From Nonomuraea coxensis DSM 45129 (GTDB lineage Bacteria; Actinomycetota; Actinomycetes; Streptosporangiales; Streptosporangiaceae), in NCBI RefSeq assembly GCF_019397265.1, contig NZ_CP068985.1, positions 5,374,501-5,438,500 of the forward strand: a DNA stretch of 64,000 nucleotides, given 5' to 3'. Below the pieces are notes generated by a model, which saw nothing but the letters and a program-made list of their open reading frames with translations, was not told the DNA's origin and did not search any database. Numbering within the stretch: the stretch's first letter is position 1; each line of letters opens with the position of its first letter. Below are positions 7,056 through 14,562 of the stretch, piece after piece. Made by a program: the position numbers and the translations under genes.

Positions 7056-9419
7056 ATGAGACTCCCCCTCGGCCCGCGCGAGCGCCGCCGCGCCGCGACC
7101 CTCGCGCTGGCCGCCCTCCTCACCACCCTGGCGACGGCGCCCCCGCCCGCCACCGCCGCGCCGCCGTCCGCACCGGCCACCTCCACGGCCACTGTCGCGA
7201 CCGGCGGCGCGGGCGCGGGGCCGCGGCTCGAACGCCTGGACCGCGGCCTGGTCGCCGCCTCCACCCCCGGCGGCGTCTTCCTGAGCTGGCGGCTGCTCGG
7301 CGAGGAGGTCACCGGCCACGGCGCCACGGGCATGACGGGCGCCGACTTCCGCGTCTACCGCGACGGCCGCCCGATCGCGACGGTGACCGGCAGCACGAAC
7401 CATCTCGATCCCGCCGGCACGCCCGACTCCCGCTACCAGGTGGCCCCGGTCGCGGAGGGCCACGAGGGCCGCCGCAGCGCCGTTGCCACGCCCTGGCTTA
7501 AATCGTTTTTCGACATCAGGCTCACCAAACCCGCCGACGGCGTCACCCCCGCCGGCGAGGCGTACACGTATTCCGCCAACGACGTGAGCGTCGGCGACGT
7601 GGACGGCGACGGCCAGTACGAGTACGTCGTCAAGTGGGACCCGTCCAACTCCAAGGACGTCTCCCAGCGCGGCTGGACCGGCAACACCTACCTCGACACC
7701 TACGAGCTCGACGGCACCCTGCGCTGGCGGCTCGACCTCGGCGTCAACATCCGCTCCGGCGCCCACTACACGCAGTTCCTCGTCTACGACTTCGACGGCG
7801 ACGGCCGCTCGGAGCTGATGCTCAAGACCGCCCCCGGCACGAAGATCATCCGGTACGGCCCCCGCGGCCAGGTCGTCTCCGAGCGCTACGTCACGATGCC
7901 CAGGGCCGACGTCAGGGCCGGGCACTCCCACGCCGACGACTACCGGCTGAGCGCCGAGGGCTACTTCGACCACCTCGTGGCCATGTTCGAGAAGTGGCAC
8001 GAGCACCCCGAGGTGGTCGCCGGGCGCTGGCCGCGGACGCTGGAGGAGGCGTTCGGCATCGCGCCCGCGCACACGTACCCGCTCTCCCACGAGGCCGCCG
8101 TCGAGCTGGCGAACCACTTCGTGGACGTGTACGCGCCCGGCCGCAGCGCCAACAACCGGCTGCGGGAGTTCGCGGGGTTCGTCGTCAGCGGCCCCGAGTA
8201 CCTGTCGGTGCTCGACGGCGCGTCCGGCAAGGAGCTCCAGACCGTCCCGTACAAGCCGGGCAGGGGCGACGACGGCCTCATGTGGGGCGACTACGCGATG
8301 GCCCGCGTCGAGCCGGCCAACCGGGTGGACCGGTTCCTGTCCGCAGTCGCCTATCTCGACGGCCGGCGTCCTTCGGCGGTCTTCGCGCGCGGCTACTACA
8401 CGCGCACCACGCTCGTCGCCTACGACTGGGACGGCCGGCGGCTCAAGGAGGTCTGGTACGCCGACAGCGGCCATGTGCCGATGGCGAACCCGTTCAACGC
8501 CTCCCCGCACGGCCAGCCCGGCACCAACCCGAAATATGCCGACATAACCACGCAGGGCTTCCACTCGATGAGCGCGGCCGACGTGGACGGCGACGGCCGG
8601 CAGGAGATCGTGTACGGCGCCGCCACGCTCGACGACGACGGCGACGTGCTGTACTCGTCCTTCGCCGAGGCCCCGCCGCAGAGCAACGTGCCCGGCCAGA
8701 CCGTACGGCTCGGCCACGGCGACGCGATGCACGTCGGCGACCTCGACCCCGACCGTCCCGGCCTGGAGATCTGGACCGTGCACGAAGGCGGGCGGAGCGC
8801 CCCGTACGGATGGGCGATGCGCGACGCGGCCACCGGGCGGGTGCTGTTCGGCGGCTACAGCGGCGTGGACACCGGCCGCGGCATGGCCGGCGACGTCGAC
8901 CCGGCGATCCGCGGCCTGGAGGCGTGGTCGTCGATGCCGCCCGGCCAGACCGTCCAGGGGGGCCTGTGGTCGGCCCGCGGCGACTATCTGGGCCGCGACG
9001 ACGTGCCGGGGACGAACATGAGCATCCGGTGGGCGGCCGACATGACGACGCAGCTCGTCAACGGCACCGCCACGACCGTCCTGCAGACGCCCACGATCGA
9101 CGACCGGCGGCGCGGCACGCTGCTGACCGCCGAGGGCACGCTGACGAACAACTGGACGAAGGGCAACCCGGGCCTGGTGGCCGACGTGTTCGGCGACTGG
9201 CGGGAGGAGCTGCTGGTGCGCACGGCCGACAGCTCGGCCCTGCGCGTCCACCTCAGCACCGAGGTCACCGATCGCAAGCTGTACACGCTGATGCACGACC
9301 CGCAGTACCGGGTGGAGGTGGCGCGGCAGCAGACGGCGTACAACCAGCCCGCCTACCCGAGCTTCTACCTCGCCTCCGACCTCGACTGGTCGAAGGTGCC
9401 GGTGCCGCGGACGCGCTGA
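7056..9419 (+). CDS. Secreted rhamnogalacturonan lyase, PL11 family
   Basis: The 787-residue protein matches polysaccharide lyase family 11, which cleaves the rhamnogalacturonan I backbone of pectin by beta-elimination. An N-terminal export signal is present (residues about 1-36: RRR, then LALAALLTTLAT, ending A-T-A-A). A fibronectin-like N-domain (LERLDRGLVAAST...VYRDGRPIATVTG) leads into an eight-bladed propeller with calcium loops DVDGDGQYE, DFDGDGRSE and DVDGDGRQE. The characteristic segments KTAPGT, MWGDYAMARVEP and NNWTKGNPGLVADVFGDWRE are present. Length fits single-domain secreted PL11 enzymes; no carbohydrate-binding module is attached. ATG 7056 has GAGGAG nine bases upstream. It is expressed from its own promoter with a candidate operator and ends before a strong terminator. 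Confidence 0.92.
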   Translation: MRLPLGPRERRRAATLALAALLTTLATAPPPATAAPPSAPATSTATVATGGAGAGPRLERLDRGLVAASTPGGVFLSWRLLGEEVTGHGATGMTGADFRVYRDGRPIATVTGSTNHLDPAGTPDSRYQVAPVAEGHEGRRSAVATPWLKSFFDIRLTKPADGVTPAGEAYTYSANDVSVGDVDGDGQYEYVVKWDPSNSKDVSQRGWTGNTYLDTYELDGTLRWRLDLGVNIRSGAHYTQFLVYDFDGDGRSELMLKTAPGTKIIRYGPRGQVVSERYVTMPRADVRAGHSHADDYRLSAEGYFDHLVAMFEKWHEHPEVVAGRWPRTLEEAFGIAPAHTYPLSHEAAVELANHFVDVYAPGRSANNRLREFAGFVVSGPEYLSVLDGASGKELQTVPYKPGRGDDGLMWGDYAMARVEPANRVDRFLSAVAYLDGRRPSAVFARGYYTRTTLVAYDWDGRRLKEVWYADSGHVPMANPFNASPHGQPGTNPKYADITTQGFHSMSAADVDGDGRQEIVYGAATLDDDGDVLYSSFAEAPPQSNVPGQTVRLGHGDAMHVGDLDPDRPGLEIWTVHEGGRSAPYGWAMRDAATGRVLFGGYSGVDTGRGMAGDVDPAIRGLEAWSSMPPGQTVQGGLWSARGDYLGRDDVPGTNMSIRWAADMTTQLVNGTATTVLQTPTIDDRRRGTLLTAEGTLTNNWTKGNPGLVADVFGDWREELLVRTADSSALRVHLSTEVTDRKLYTLMHDPQYRVEVARQQTAYNQPAYPSFYLASDLDWSKVPVPRTR

Positions 9420-9428
9420 ACGGGAACG

Positions 9429-9464
9429 CGAGGAGGGCGCCCCCTCGCGGGGACGCCCTCCTCG
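9429..9464. terminator. Terminator hairpin between convergent genes
   Basis: CGAGGAGGGCGCCCCC pairs with GGGGACGCCCTCCTCG (one mismatch, four-base loop). It starts 10 bp after the lyase stop and lies 34 bp from the stop of the minus-strand gene at 9498, so it can serve both. No T-run follows, as is usual in actinomycetes. Confidence 0.75.
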
Positions 9465-9497
9465 TGGTCCGGTGACCGGCAGGTCAGTCCTGCGGGG

Positions 9498-10076
9498 TCA
9501 CGGGTTCTTGACGGAGACCGGGCGGACGCCGGTGTCCTTCTCGGCCCAGGCGCCGGTGGAGAACGCCACGGGCACGTTCTTGCGGCCGATGCCGTCGCCC
9601 CACTTGGTGATGACGTAGTTGATCTTGATGTGGCCCTCGCCGCCGACGCCGTCCACGCCCAGGGTGTCGGGGTTGAAGCGGCCGCCGGTCAGCTCGGCGA
9701 ACGTCTTGGCGTCGAGGTCCAGCATGACACCGCGGTCGGAGGGCTCGCCGGGGCCGCGGTCACCGACGAAGAAGGGCAGCTTCTTGCCCTTGTACACCAC
9801 GTAACCCTCGGTCATGAGCGGCCAGCTCGGGCTGGCGGCGAGGCCCTTCTGCATGGGCTTGCCCGCGGCCGGCAGTCCGGTGTCGCCGGCCCGGCCGGAG
9901 GAGTCGTCCCAGAAGTACGACGCCTTGGTCGAGCCCGTGAGCAGGATCGCCTGGGACTTGGCGTCGCTCGCGGAGGCGGCGGTCTTCACGTCGGCGTGCG
10001 CGGTGGCCGCGCCGATGGTCAGGCCGCCGAGCGTGGCGGCGGTCAGCAGGCTGAGAGCTCGCGTGCGAACGGACAT
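9498..10076 (-). CDS. Small secreted RlpA/3D-like protein
   Basis: The 192-residue product has a clear signal peptide (MSVRTRALSLLTAATLGGL, cleavage after A-T-A-H-A). The mature part contains the pattern AGDTGLPAAGKPMQKGLA, LPFFVGDRGPG and GVMLDLDAKTFAELTGG, then GHIKINYVITKWGDG. This is the double-psi beta-barrel / 3D-like fold of small actinobacterial secreted proteins related to RlpA and the 3D domain of cell-wall hydrolases. The catalytic aspartates typical of lytic 3D domains cannot be assigned with certainty, so activity on peptidoglycan is an inference. ATG 10076 was chosen over an upstream GTG (10106) because the signal peptide starts there; AAGGA lies 12 bases upstream. A long leader with hairpins precedes it. 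Confidence 0.7.
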   Translation of the reverse strand: MSVRTRALSLLTAATLGGLTIGAATAHADVKTAASASDAKSQAILLTGSTKASYFWDDSSGRAGDTGLPAAGKPMQKGLAASPSWPLMTEGYVVYKGKKLPFFVGDRGPGEPSDRGVMLDLDAKTFAELTGGRFNPDTLGVDGVGGEGHIKINYVITKWGDGIGRKNVPVAFSTGAWAEKDTGVRPVSVKNP

Positions 10077-10338
10077 GGTCAAGGAAAGTCCTTCGTTAGG
10101 GAACACGGAGGTTGCGCTCGCTTGACTGATGTAGCCGGGCCTGAGCCAATGCGGTCGCTACGTGGAGCGCGGGGGGATCCGGGGAGTCCGGTGATCCAAT
10201 GCCAAGGGGAAGACTGGGTCCCCCTTGGCCAACACCTACCAAGCTACCTACTAAACCTGGACAGACGCAAACAAATCGCCATATATCCGGCATAGATCTA
10301 CCTCGGTAGGTAAAGCGTCGGATACGTAACGCCACCAG
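10077..10338 (-). promoter_or_regulatory. Long structured leader/promoter region of the 3D-like gene
   Basis: About 260 bp without a gene. It has a perfect 9-bp stem (GCCAAGGGG 10201-10209 with CCCCTTGGC 10221-10229, 11-nt loop), TACCT-CGGT-AGGTA (10299-10312), and two more ACCTAC copies at about 10234-10250. The DNA at 10260-10320 is A/T-rich for this genome and probably holds the promoter, but no clear -35/-10 pair stands out. Leaders of secreted cell-wall genes in actinobacteria are often riboswitches (ydaO class); no ydaO consensus could be recognised here by eye. Confidence 0.4.
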
Positions 10339-10366
10339 GGCGGGCCCGCATTCCCCTCGGCCCGCC
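10339..10366 (-). terminator. Terminator of the kinase-DUF1707-acyltransferase operon
   Basis: GGCGGGCC (10339-10346) and GGCCCGCC (10359-10366) form a perfect 8-bp stem with a 12-nt loop, 33 bp downstream of the acyltransferase stop on the minus strand. It isolates that operon from the 3D-like gene behind it. Confidence 0.6.
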
Positions 10367-10399
10367 ACTGTACGGAGGAGGTCACTGTACGGAGGAGGT
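10366..10399. repeat. 17-bp tandem duplication at a stop codon
   Basis: CACTGTACGGAGGAGGT occurs twice in a row (10366-10382, 10383-10399). The second copy ends in the acyltransferase stop codon (10399-10401). It leaves the reading frame intact and looks like a recent slippage duplication. Confidence 0.85.
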
Positions 10400-11625
10400 C
10401 ACGGCTCCGAGCGGGGCGGCGCGGCCGGCACCGGGTCCGCCGCGGGGCTGACGTCCCGCGACGGGCGCGGGCGCATGCCGAACAGGAAGCGGGTCACGGC
10501 GGTGCGGCGGACCAGCAGGTCGTACAGCGCGGCCATGACGGCGAGCGAGACGACGACGATCGCGGCGTACTTCACGGCGATCGGCGCCTCCCAGCCGACC
10601 ACGACGTGGGCGACCGCGACGACGACCGGCTGGTGCAGCACGTAGAGCGGCAGCACGGCCTCGGCCAGGTACGCCCGCCGCCCGGACGCCGGCGAGCCGG
10701 GCGCGCCGCCGGACGCCGGACGGCGGGGGCGGTCGAGGAGTCCCAGGATGGCGGTGAGCCAGCACCAGCCCGCCGCCCCGTAGAGGAACCGCCCCGCCAT
10801 GGCGAGCGGGTCCGGGCCGGTGAAGGCGGCGTCGCCGGCGACCAGCAGCACGGGCACGCCGGCGGCGAACAGCGCCAGCCCGGCCCCGGCGACCAGCCGC
10901 GCGTCCCGGCGCAGGGCGGTGCGGAAGCGCCCGTCGGCGGCGAAGGCGAAGCCGGCCAGGAAGAAGATCAGGTACGCCCACCGGTTCCATCCCGCGTACT
11001 CCTGCTCCAGCCCGGCCAGCGCGCAGAAGAGCGCGAGCGGCACGGCGGGCAGCAGGACCGCGCCCCGGCGGCGCAGCGCGTACGCGGCGGCCCGCTCCCG
11101 GAGCCGCGCCACCGGCCCGCCTGGCAGCCACCGGCTGAGCCCCGCCAGGATCATCGAGAACGTCAGCAGCAGCACCAGGAACCACAGGTGCCCGGTCTCG
11201 AAGAAGTCGCCTTGCAGCACGAACGGGACGTTCCCCGGCTCCAGGCGGATCCGGAAGAACCGGGGCAGGAACTCCAGGTACGAGATCCGCTCGCCGGTCT
11301 CGCCGCGCATCCGCAGCCACTGCGGGACCGGCACGAGCGCGACCGTCCCGAACACGAGGGGCACGCCCAGCCGCCGGAGGCGTTCGGCGGCGTAGCCGGC
11401 GGTGCCGCGCCGGCCCAGCGAGTGCCAGGCGCCGAGCCCGGCCACGAAGAACAGCAGCGGCATCGCCCACAGCACGCCGACGGCGGCGATGACGAGCGTG
11501 AGCTCGGTGGTCTCGGCGTTGTGCACGTAGAAGTCGTCGTGGGCGTCGAAGACCAGCGCGGAGTGGAAGAGCACGAGCCCGGCGACCATGAGGACGCGGA
11601 GCGAGTCGAGGTCGGCGCGCCGCAT
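10399..11625 (-). CDS. Acyltransferase-3 family membrane protein (MdoC/OpgC-like)
   Basis: The 408-residue integral membrane protein belongs to the acyltransferase-3 family, which moves acyl or succinyl groups from the cytoplasm to sugars or other acceptors outside. It begins LDSLRVLMVAGLVLFHSALV, carrying the conserved R and the family's active-site histidine in the first membrane segment, and has about ten hydrophobic segments. GHLWFLVLLLTFSM and AEAVLPLYVLHQPVVV are typical OpgC/MdoC blocks. The acceptor cannot be read. ATG 11625 lies one base after the stop of the DUF1707 gene, so the two are translationally coupled; the cytoplasmic C-tail is Pro/Arg-rich. It could modify a wall polymer or a secondary metabolite, but its operon partners give no pathway link. 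Confidence 0.85.
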   Translation of the reverse strand: MRRADLDSLRVLMVAGLVLFHSALVFDAHDDFYVHNAETTELTLVIAAVGVLWAMPLLFFVAGLGAWHSLGRRGTAGYAAERLRRLGVPLVFGTVALVPVPQWLRMRGETGERISYLEFLPRFFRIRLEPGNVPFVLQGDFFETGHLWFLVLLLTFSMILAGLSRWLPGGPVARLRERAAAYALRRRGAVLLPAVPLALFCALAGLEQEYAGWNRWAYLIFFLAGFAFAADGRFRTALRRDARLVAGAGLALFAAGVPVLLVAGDAAFTGPDPLAMAGRFLYGAAGWCWLTAILGLLDRPRRPASGGAPGSPASGRRAYLAEAVLPLYVLHQPVVVAVAHVVVGWEAPIAVKYAAIVVVSLAVMAALYDLLVRRTAVTRFLFGMRPRPSRDVSPAADPVPAAPPRSEP

Positions 11626-11626
11626 G

Positions 11627-12058
11627 TCAGGAGTCCCCGGCCGTGGCGTCGCGGTTGCGGAGGACCGTGCCCACCGTGACCATGGCGAGGACGAAGCCGG
11701 GCGGCAGCAGCCCGGTCGGCCAGAAGTCCACCGGGCACGGGTCCGAGGCGCTGACCACGGCCCAGACGGCGACGTTGCCCGCGAAGAGCGTCCCCCAGCC
11801 GGCCCAGAGCACCTTGGCCCAGCGGGGCAGGCGGCGCGGCCGGACGGAGGAGGCGGTGACCGTGGCCGCGGGACGGCCGGCGGGCAGGTCGGCGACCAGC
11901 GTGGCCAGCTCTCCCCTGGTCACCGACTGGTAGGCGCGGCCCATGCGGTCGTTGAACTCCCCGAAGTCGAGGCAGCCCTCCTCGACGGCGACCCGTAACC
12001 GCTCGGCGGCGGCCTCCCGATCGGCGTCGGAGGCGCGTACGTCGCGGTACTGGTCCAT
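11627..12058 (-). CDS. DUF1707 membrane protein
   Basis: The 143-residue protein starts with the actinobacterial DUF1707 domain (RASDADREAAAERLRVAVEE, then LDFGEFNDRM and ARGELATLVADLP-like residues, about 8-59). Two hydrophobic segments follow (about 82-103 and 115-133). DUF1707 has no known biochemical function; it resembles SHOCT-type oligomerisation helices and is often fused to small membrane domains. The ATG at 12058 has GGGAG seven bases upstream, is two bases behind the kinase stop and one base ahead of the acyltransferase start, so it is the middle gene of a tight operon. Confidence 0.85.
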   Translation of the reverse strand: MDQYRDVRASDADREAAAERLRVAVEEGCLDFGEFNDRMGRAYQSVTRGELATLVADLPAGRPAATVTASSVRPRRLPRWAKVLWAGWGTLFAGNVAVWAVVSASDPCPVDFWPTGLLPPGFVLAMVTVGTVLRNRDATAGDS

Positions 12059-12060
12059 GG

Positions 12061-12744
12061 TCAAGCTCCCGCCTGTTCGTCGGGGAAGGGGCTGCGGGCG
12101 AGAAACGCGGAGATCTCCGCTTTCTCCGCCGCCGAAAGGTGCTCCTCGGCGCGGCGCCGATCGGCGACGGCGGGCAGGTACCGGCGGGCGGCGACGGTGT
12201 CCACGCCCGCCAGGAACGCCGCGAGCATCCCGCTCCGCCAGACGTCCATCGACGCCTCCAGGGGCGCGGTGGCGAGCACCAGCCATGTGCAGGCGACGTC
12301 CGCGCCGGCCGCGCCCCTGGCCGCGTTCGCCCAGTCGACGACCCTGGGCCCGTCCGGCGTCAGGAGCACGTTGGCGGGGTGCAGGTCCAGGTGGAGCAGC
12401 CGGTTGCCGGGCCCGCCCGGCGCGGCCTGGAGCCAGCCGGGGGCCTGGACGCGGGCGAGCGCGCGCAGCAGCGAGGCCAGCAGCCGCCCGTGTTCGGGCG
12501 CCCGCTCGGGGACGCGGACCGCCTCGGCCATGAGGCTCGGGCCGTTCACGCGCTCCATGAGGATGTCGGGGCCGTCGGCGTCGAAGACCTCGGGCGCGGG
12601 GAAGCCGTGCCGGCGCGCGTGGCGCATGACGGCGGCCTCGCGTTCGAGGCTCCGGCCGTCGCGGGCGCGGCGGACGACCCGGCCTGGCCCGGCCTCGAAG
12701 ATCTCGCAGTCGCATCCCGACGCGATCAACGACCCCACATGCAT
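12061..12744 (-). CDS. APH-like phosphotransferase
   Basis: The 227-residue protein has the aminoglycoside phosphotransferase/choline kinase fold. ILMERVNGPSL (about 61-71) is the hinge block, HLDLHPANVLL (118-128) the catalytic loop with D120 and N125, and VVDWANA (135-141) the metal-binding segment with D137. It is shorter than typical APH resistance enzymes (about 260), and the N-lobe strand expected to carry the nucleotide-binding lysine reads RVVRRARDG, with arginines only. A drug-resistance role is therefore uncertain; phosphorylation of a small sugar or metabolite is the family expectation. It is the first gene of the minus-strand operon and divergent from the ABC transporter. Start ATG 12744 gives a family-like N-terminus without a strong Shine-Dalgarno. 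Confidence 0.75.
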   Translation of the reverse strand: MHVGSLIASGCDCEIFEAGPGRVVRRARDGRSLEREAAVMRHARRHGFPAPEVFDADGPDILMERVNGPSLMAEAVRVPERAPEHGRLLASLLRALARVQAPGWLQAAPGGPGNRLLHLDLHPANVLLTPDGPRVVDWANAARGAAGADVACTWLVLATAPLEASMDVWRSGMLAAFLAGVDTVAARRYLPAVADRRRAEEHLSAAEKAEISAFLARSPFPDEQAGA

Positions 12745-12914
12745 AGGGGTCAGGTTAGGCAGTCAAGACGGGTCAAGAAATGTCGCACCACTGGCCGACT
12801 TTTCCGGCAACTACCTGCCACCTGCCGGGCGCCTCTTTCCCCGGAGGATCCGGCCACCATGGCTTCATCCGTATCTGCCCGCTCATATCCATCGGAACAC
12901 GGGGAGGTGACACG
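12745..12914. promoter_or_regulatory. Divergent promoter region, left edge of the PKS cluster
   Basis: 170 bp between the kinase gene (minus) and the ABC transporter (plus). A direct repeat GTCAAGA occurs at about 12759-12765 and 12769-12775; read on the minus strand it gives two TTGAC boxes, possible -35 elements for the kinase operon, but no matching -10 is seen. GGGGAGG (12901-12907) is the Shine-Dalgarno for the TTG start at 12915. Probable starting point of plus-strand transcription into the PKS genes. Confidence 0.45.
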
Positions 12915-13751
12915 TTGCTGGTGGCAACCGAGCTTGTCAAGCGGTACGGCACGATCCAGGCCCTCGACGGATTCTCGCTGAACGTGGAGCCCGGAGAGAT
13001 CGTCGGGCTCCTCGGGCACAACGGCGCAGGCAAGACCACCTTCGTGGAGATCGTGTCCCACCTGGTCCGCCCCGACGGCGGCCGGGTGACCATCGACGGC
13101 AGGCCCCCGGCCGCCGCGCGCGGCGAGGTCGGCGTGGCGCCCCAGCACATCGCGCTGTACCCGTCCGCCACCGTGCGCGAGCACCTGGAGCTCTACGGCA
13201 GGCTCGCCGGGCTGCGGCGGGCCGCGCTGCGCGCGGCGATCGAGGAACTCTCGGCCGTCCTGCGGCTCGCCGGGCTCATGGAACGGCGGGCCGGCAAGCT
13301 CTCCGGCGGCCAGCAGCGCCGTACCCAGGCCGCGAGCGCCCTCGTGCACCGTCCCGGCCTGCTGCTGCTCGACGAGCCCACCGCGGGCGCCGACCTGGAG
13401 ACCAGGCAGGCCATGCTGGACGTGGTCAAGCAGCGCGCAGGGGAGGGCGCCGCCGTCGTCTACACGACGCACTACCTGCCCGAGCTGACCGAGCTGCAGG
13501 CCACGATCGCGGTCGCCCGCGAGGGCCGGATCATCGCCAGGGGCGCCTGCGACGAGCTGCTGCGCGACCTGCCCGGCGAGGTCAGGGTGACCCTGGACGG
13601 CCAGGAGGAGATCGCGGTCTCCACCCGTGAGCCGGCCGCGACCCTCATCGACCTGCTCCGCCGCGTGGACCGCCCGGTCACCGGCGTGGACGTGCGCAAC
13701 CCGTCCCTGGACGACCTCTACCGATCGCTGGCGGTCCACGATGCTCCTTGA
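12915..13751 (+). CDS. ABC transporter ATP-binding protein
   Basis: The 278-residue nucleotide-binding subunit of an ABC-2 drug/polysaccharide exporter. Walker A is GHNGAGKTT (near residue 40), the signature LSGGQQRR, Walker B LLLLDEP, and the H-loop histidine follows in VVYTTHYLPE. The frame is open from 12780, but the upstream residues are not ABC-like. The TTG at 12915, seven bases after GGGGAGG, begins the family N-terminus (LLVATELVKRYG). Its end overlaps the permease start by 11 bases. It precedes the PKS genes in the same transcription unit, so export of the polyketide or self-protection is the likely role (inference). Confidence 0.88.
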   Translation: MLVATELVKRYGTIQALDGFSLNVEPGEIVGLLGHNGAGKTTFVEIVSHLVRPDGGRVTIDGRPPAAARGEVGVAPQHIALYPSATVREHLELYGRLAGLRRAALRAAIEELSAVLRLAGLMERRAGKLSGGQQRRTQAASALVHRPGLLLLDEPTAGADLETRQAMLDVVKQRAGEGAAVVYTTHYLPELTELQATIAVAREGRIIARGACDELLRDLPGEVRVTLDGQEEIAVSTREPAATLIDLLRRVDRPVTGVDVRNPSLDDLYRSLAVHDAP

Positions 13752-14562
13752 CACCCCGCCGAACGGCGCCGCCCCCGCCCCCGTGGCCGCCGCCCCGCGC
13801 GGGCTGGGCCTGCTCGACTCCGTCCACCGGATCGGGGCCCTGGCCCGGCACAACCTCACGCTGCGACTGCGCGACCCCGGCCAGATGATCAGCTACGTCG
13901 TCATGCCGATGGTGCTGATGCTGGTGCTGAAGCCCCTCTACGTCCGGGCCATGCCGGGCGGCACGACGCAGATCGCGACCGGCCTGATGGTGATGTTCTC
14001 GGTGTTCGCGATCTCCATGGCGGGCAACTCGATCCTGTCCGAGCGCACCTGGCGCACCTGGGACCGGCTGCGGGTCAGCCGGGCGCCGGCGTTCGAGCTG
14101 CTGATCGGCAAGACGCTGCCGCTGTTCGCGGTCATGATCGCGCAGCAGGCGATCCTGGTGGTGTACGGGGTGCTGGCCATCGGGCTGCCCATGCCGGCCA
14201 ATCCCGGCCTGGTGCTGGCGGCCATCCTGGTCTGGGCGTTCGCGCTGCTGGCGATCGGCGCGGCGCTGGCCACGCTGGTGCGCAGCCACGGCGAGCTCAG
14301 CGTGATCTCCGACGTGGGCGCGCTCACCCTCAGCTCGCTGGGCGGGGCGCTGGTGCCGCTGAGCATCATGCCCGACTGGGCGCAGGCCGCCGCGCACGTC
14401 TCCCCCGGCTACTGGGCGCTGGCCATGATGCAGGCCGCGGTCCGTGCCGACCTGCCGGGCGTCCTGACGCCGGCCGCCGTCCTGCTGGGGCTCGGCCTGC
14501 TGGCCGGGGTGTTCGCCGCCCGCCGCCTGGCCCGCGGCTGGGGACGGGGCGGGCTGCTGTGA
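13741..14562 (+). CDS. ABC-2 type permease
   Basis: The 273-residue membrane subunit pairs with the ATPase just upstream. It has six hydrophobic segments, a cytoplasmic N-terminus of about 45 residues, and the ABC-2 permease blocks MISYVVMPMVLMLVLKPLY, ERTWRTWDRLRVSRA (the conserved amphipathic loop) and LGGALVPLSIMPDWAQ. ATG 13741 lies inside the ATPase gene (11-base overlap), and its stop overlaps the GTG start of the first PKS gene (GTGA at 14559-14562), so the exporter and PKS are translationally coupled. DrrB-like exporters of this size commonly pump out polyketides. Confidence 0.88.
   Translation: MLLDTPPNGAAPAPVAAAPRGLGLLDSVHRIGALARHNLTLRLRDPGQMISYVVMPMVLMLVLKPLYVRAMPGGTTQIATGLMVMFSVFAISMAGNSILSERTWRTWDRLRVSRAPAFELLIGKTLPLFAVMIAQQAILVVYGVLAIGLPMPANPGLVLAAILVWAFALLAIGAALATLVRSHGELSVISDVGALTLSSLGGALVPLSIMPDWAQAAAHVSPGYWALAMMQAAVRADLPGVLTPAAVLLGLGLLAGVFAARRLARGWGRGGLL

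Noticed and set aside
12061-12744. Aminoglycoside resistance gene
   Set aside because: Only the fold and catalytic loop are shared; the protein is short, lacks the N-lobe lysine and is in an operon without resistance context.
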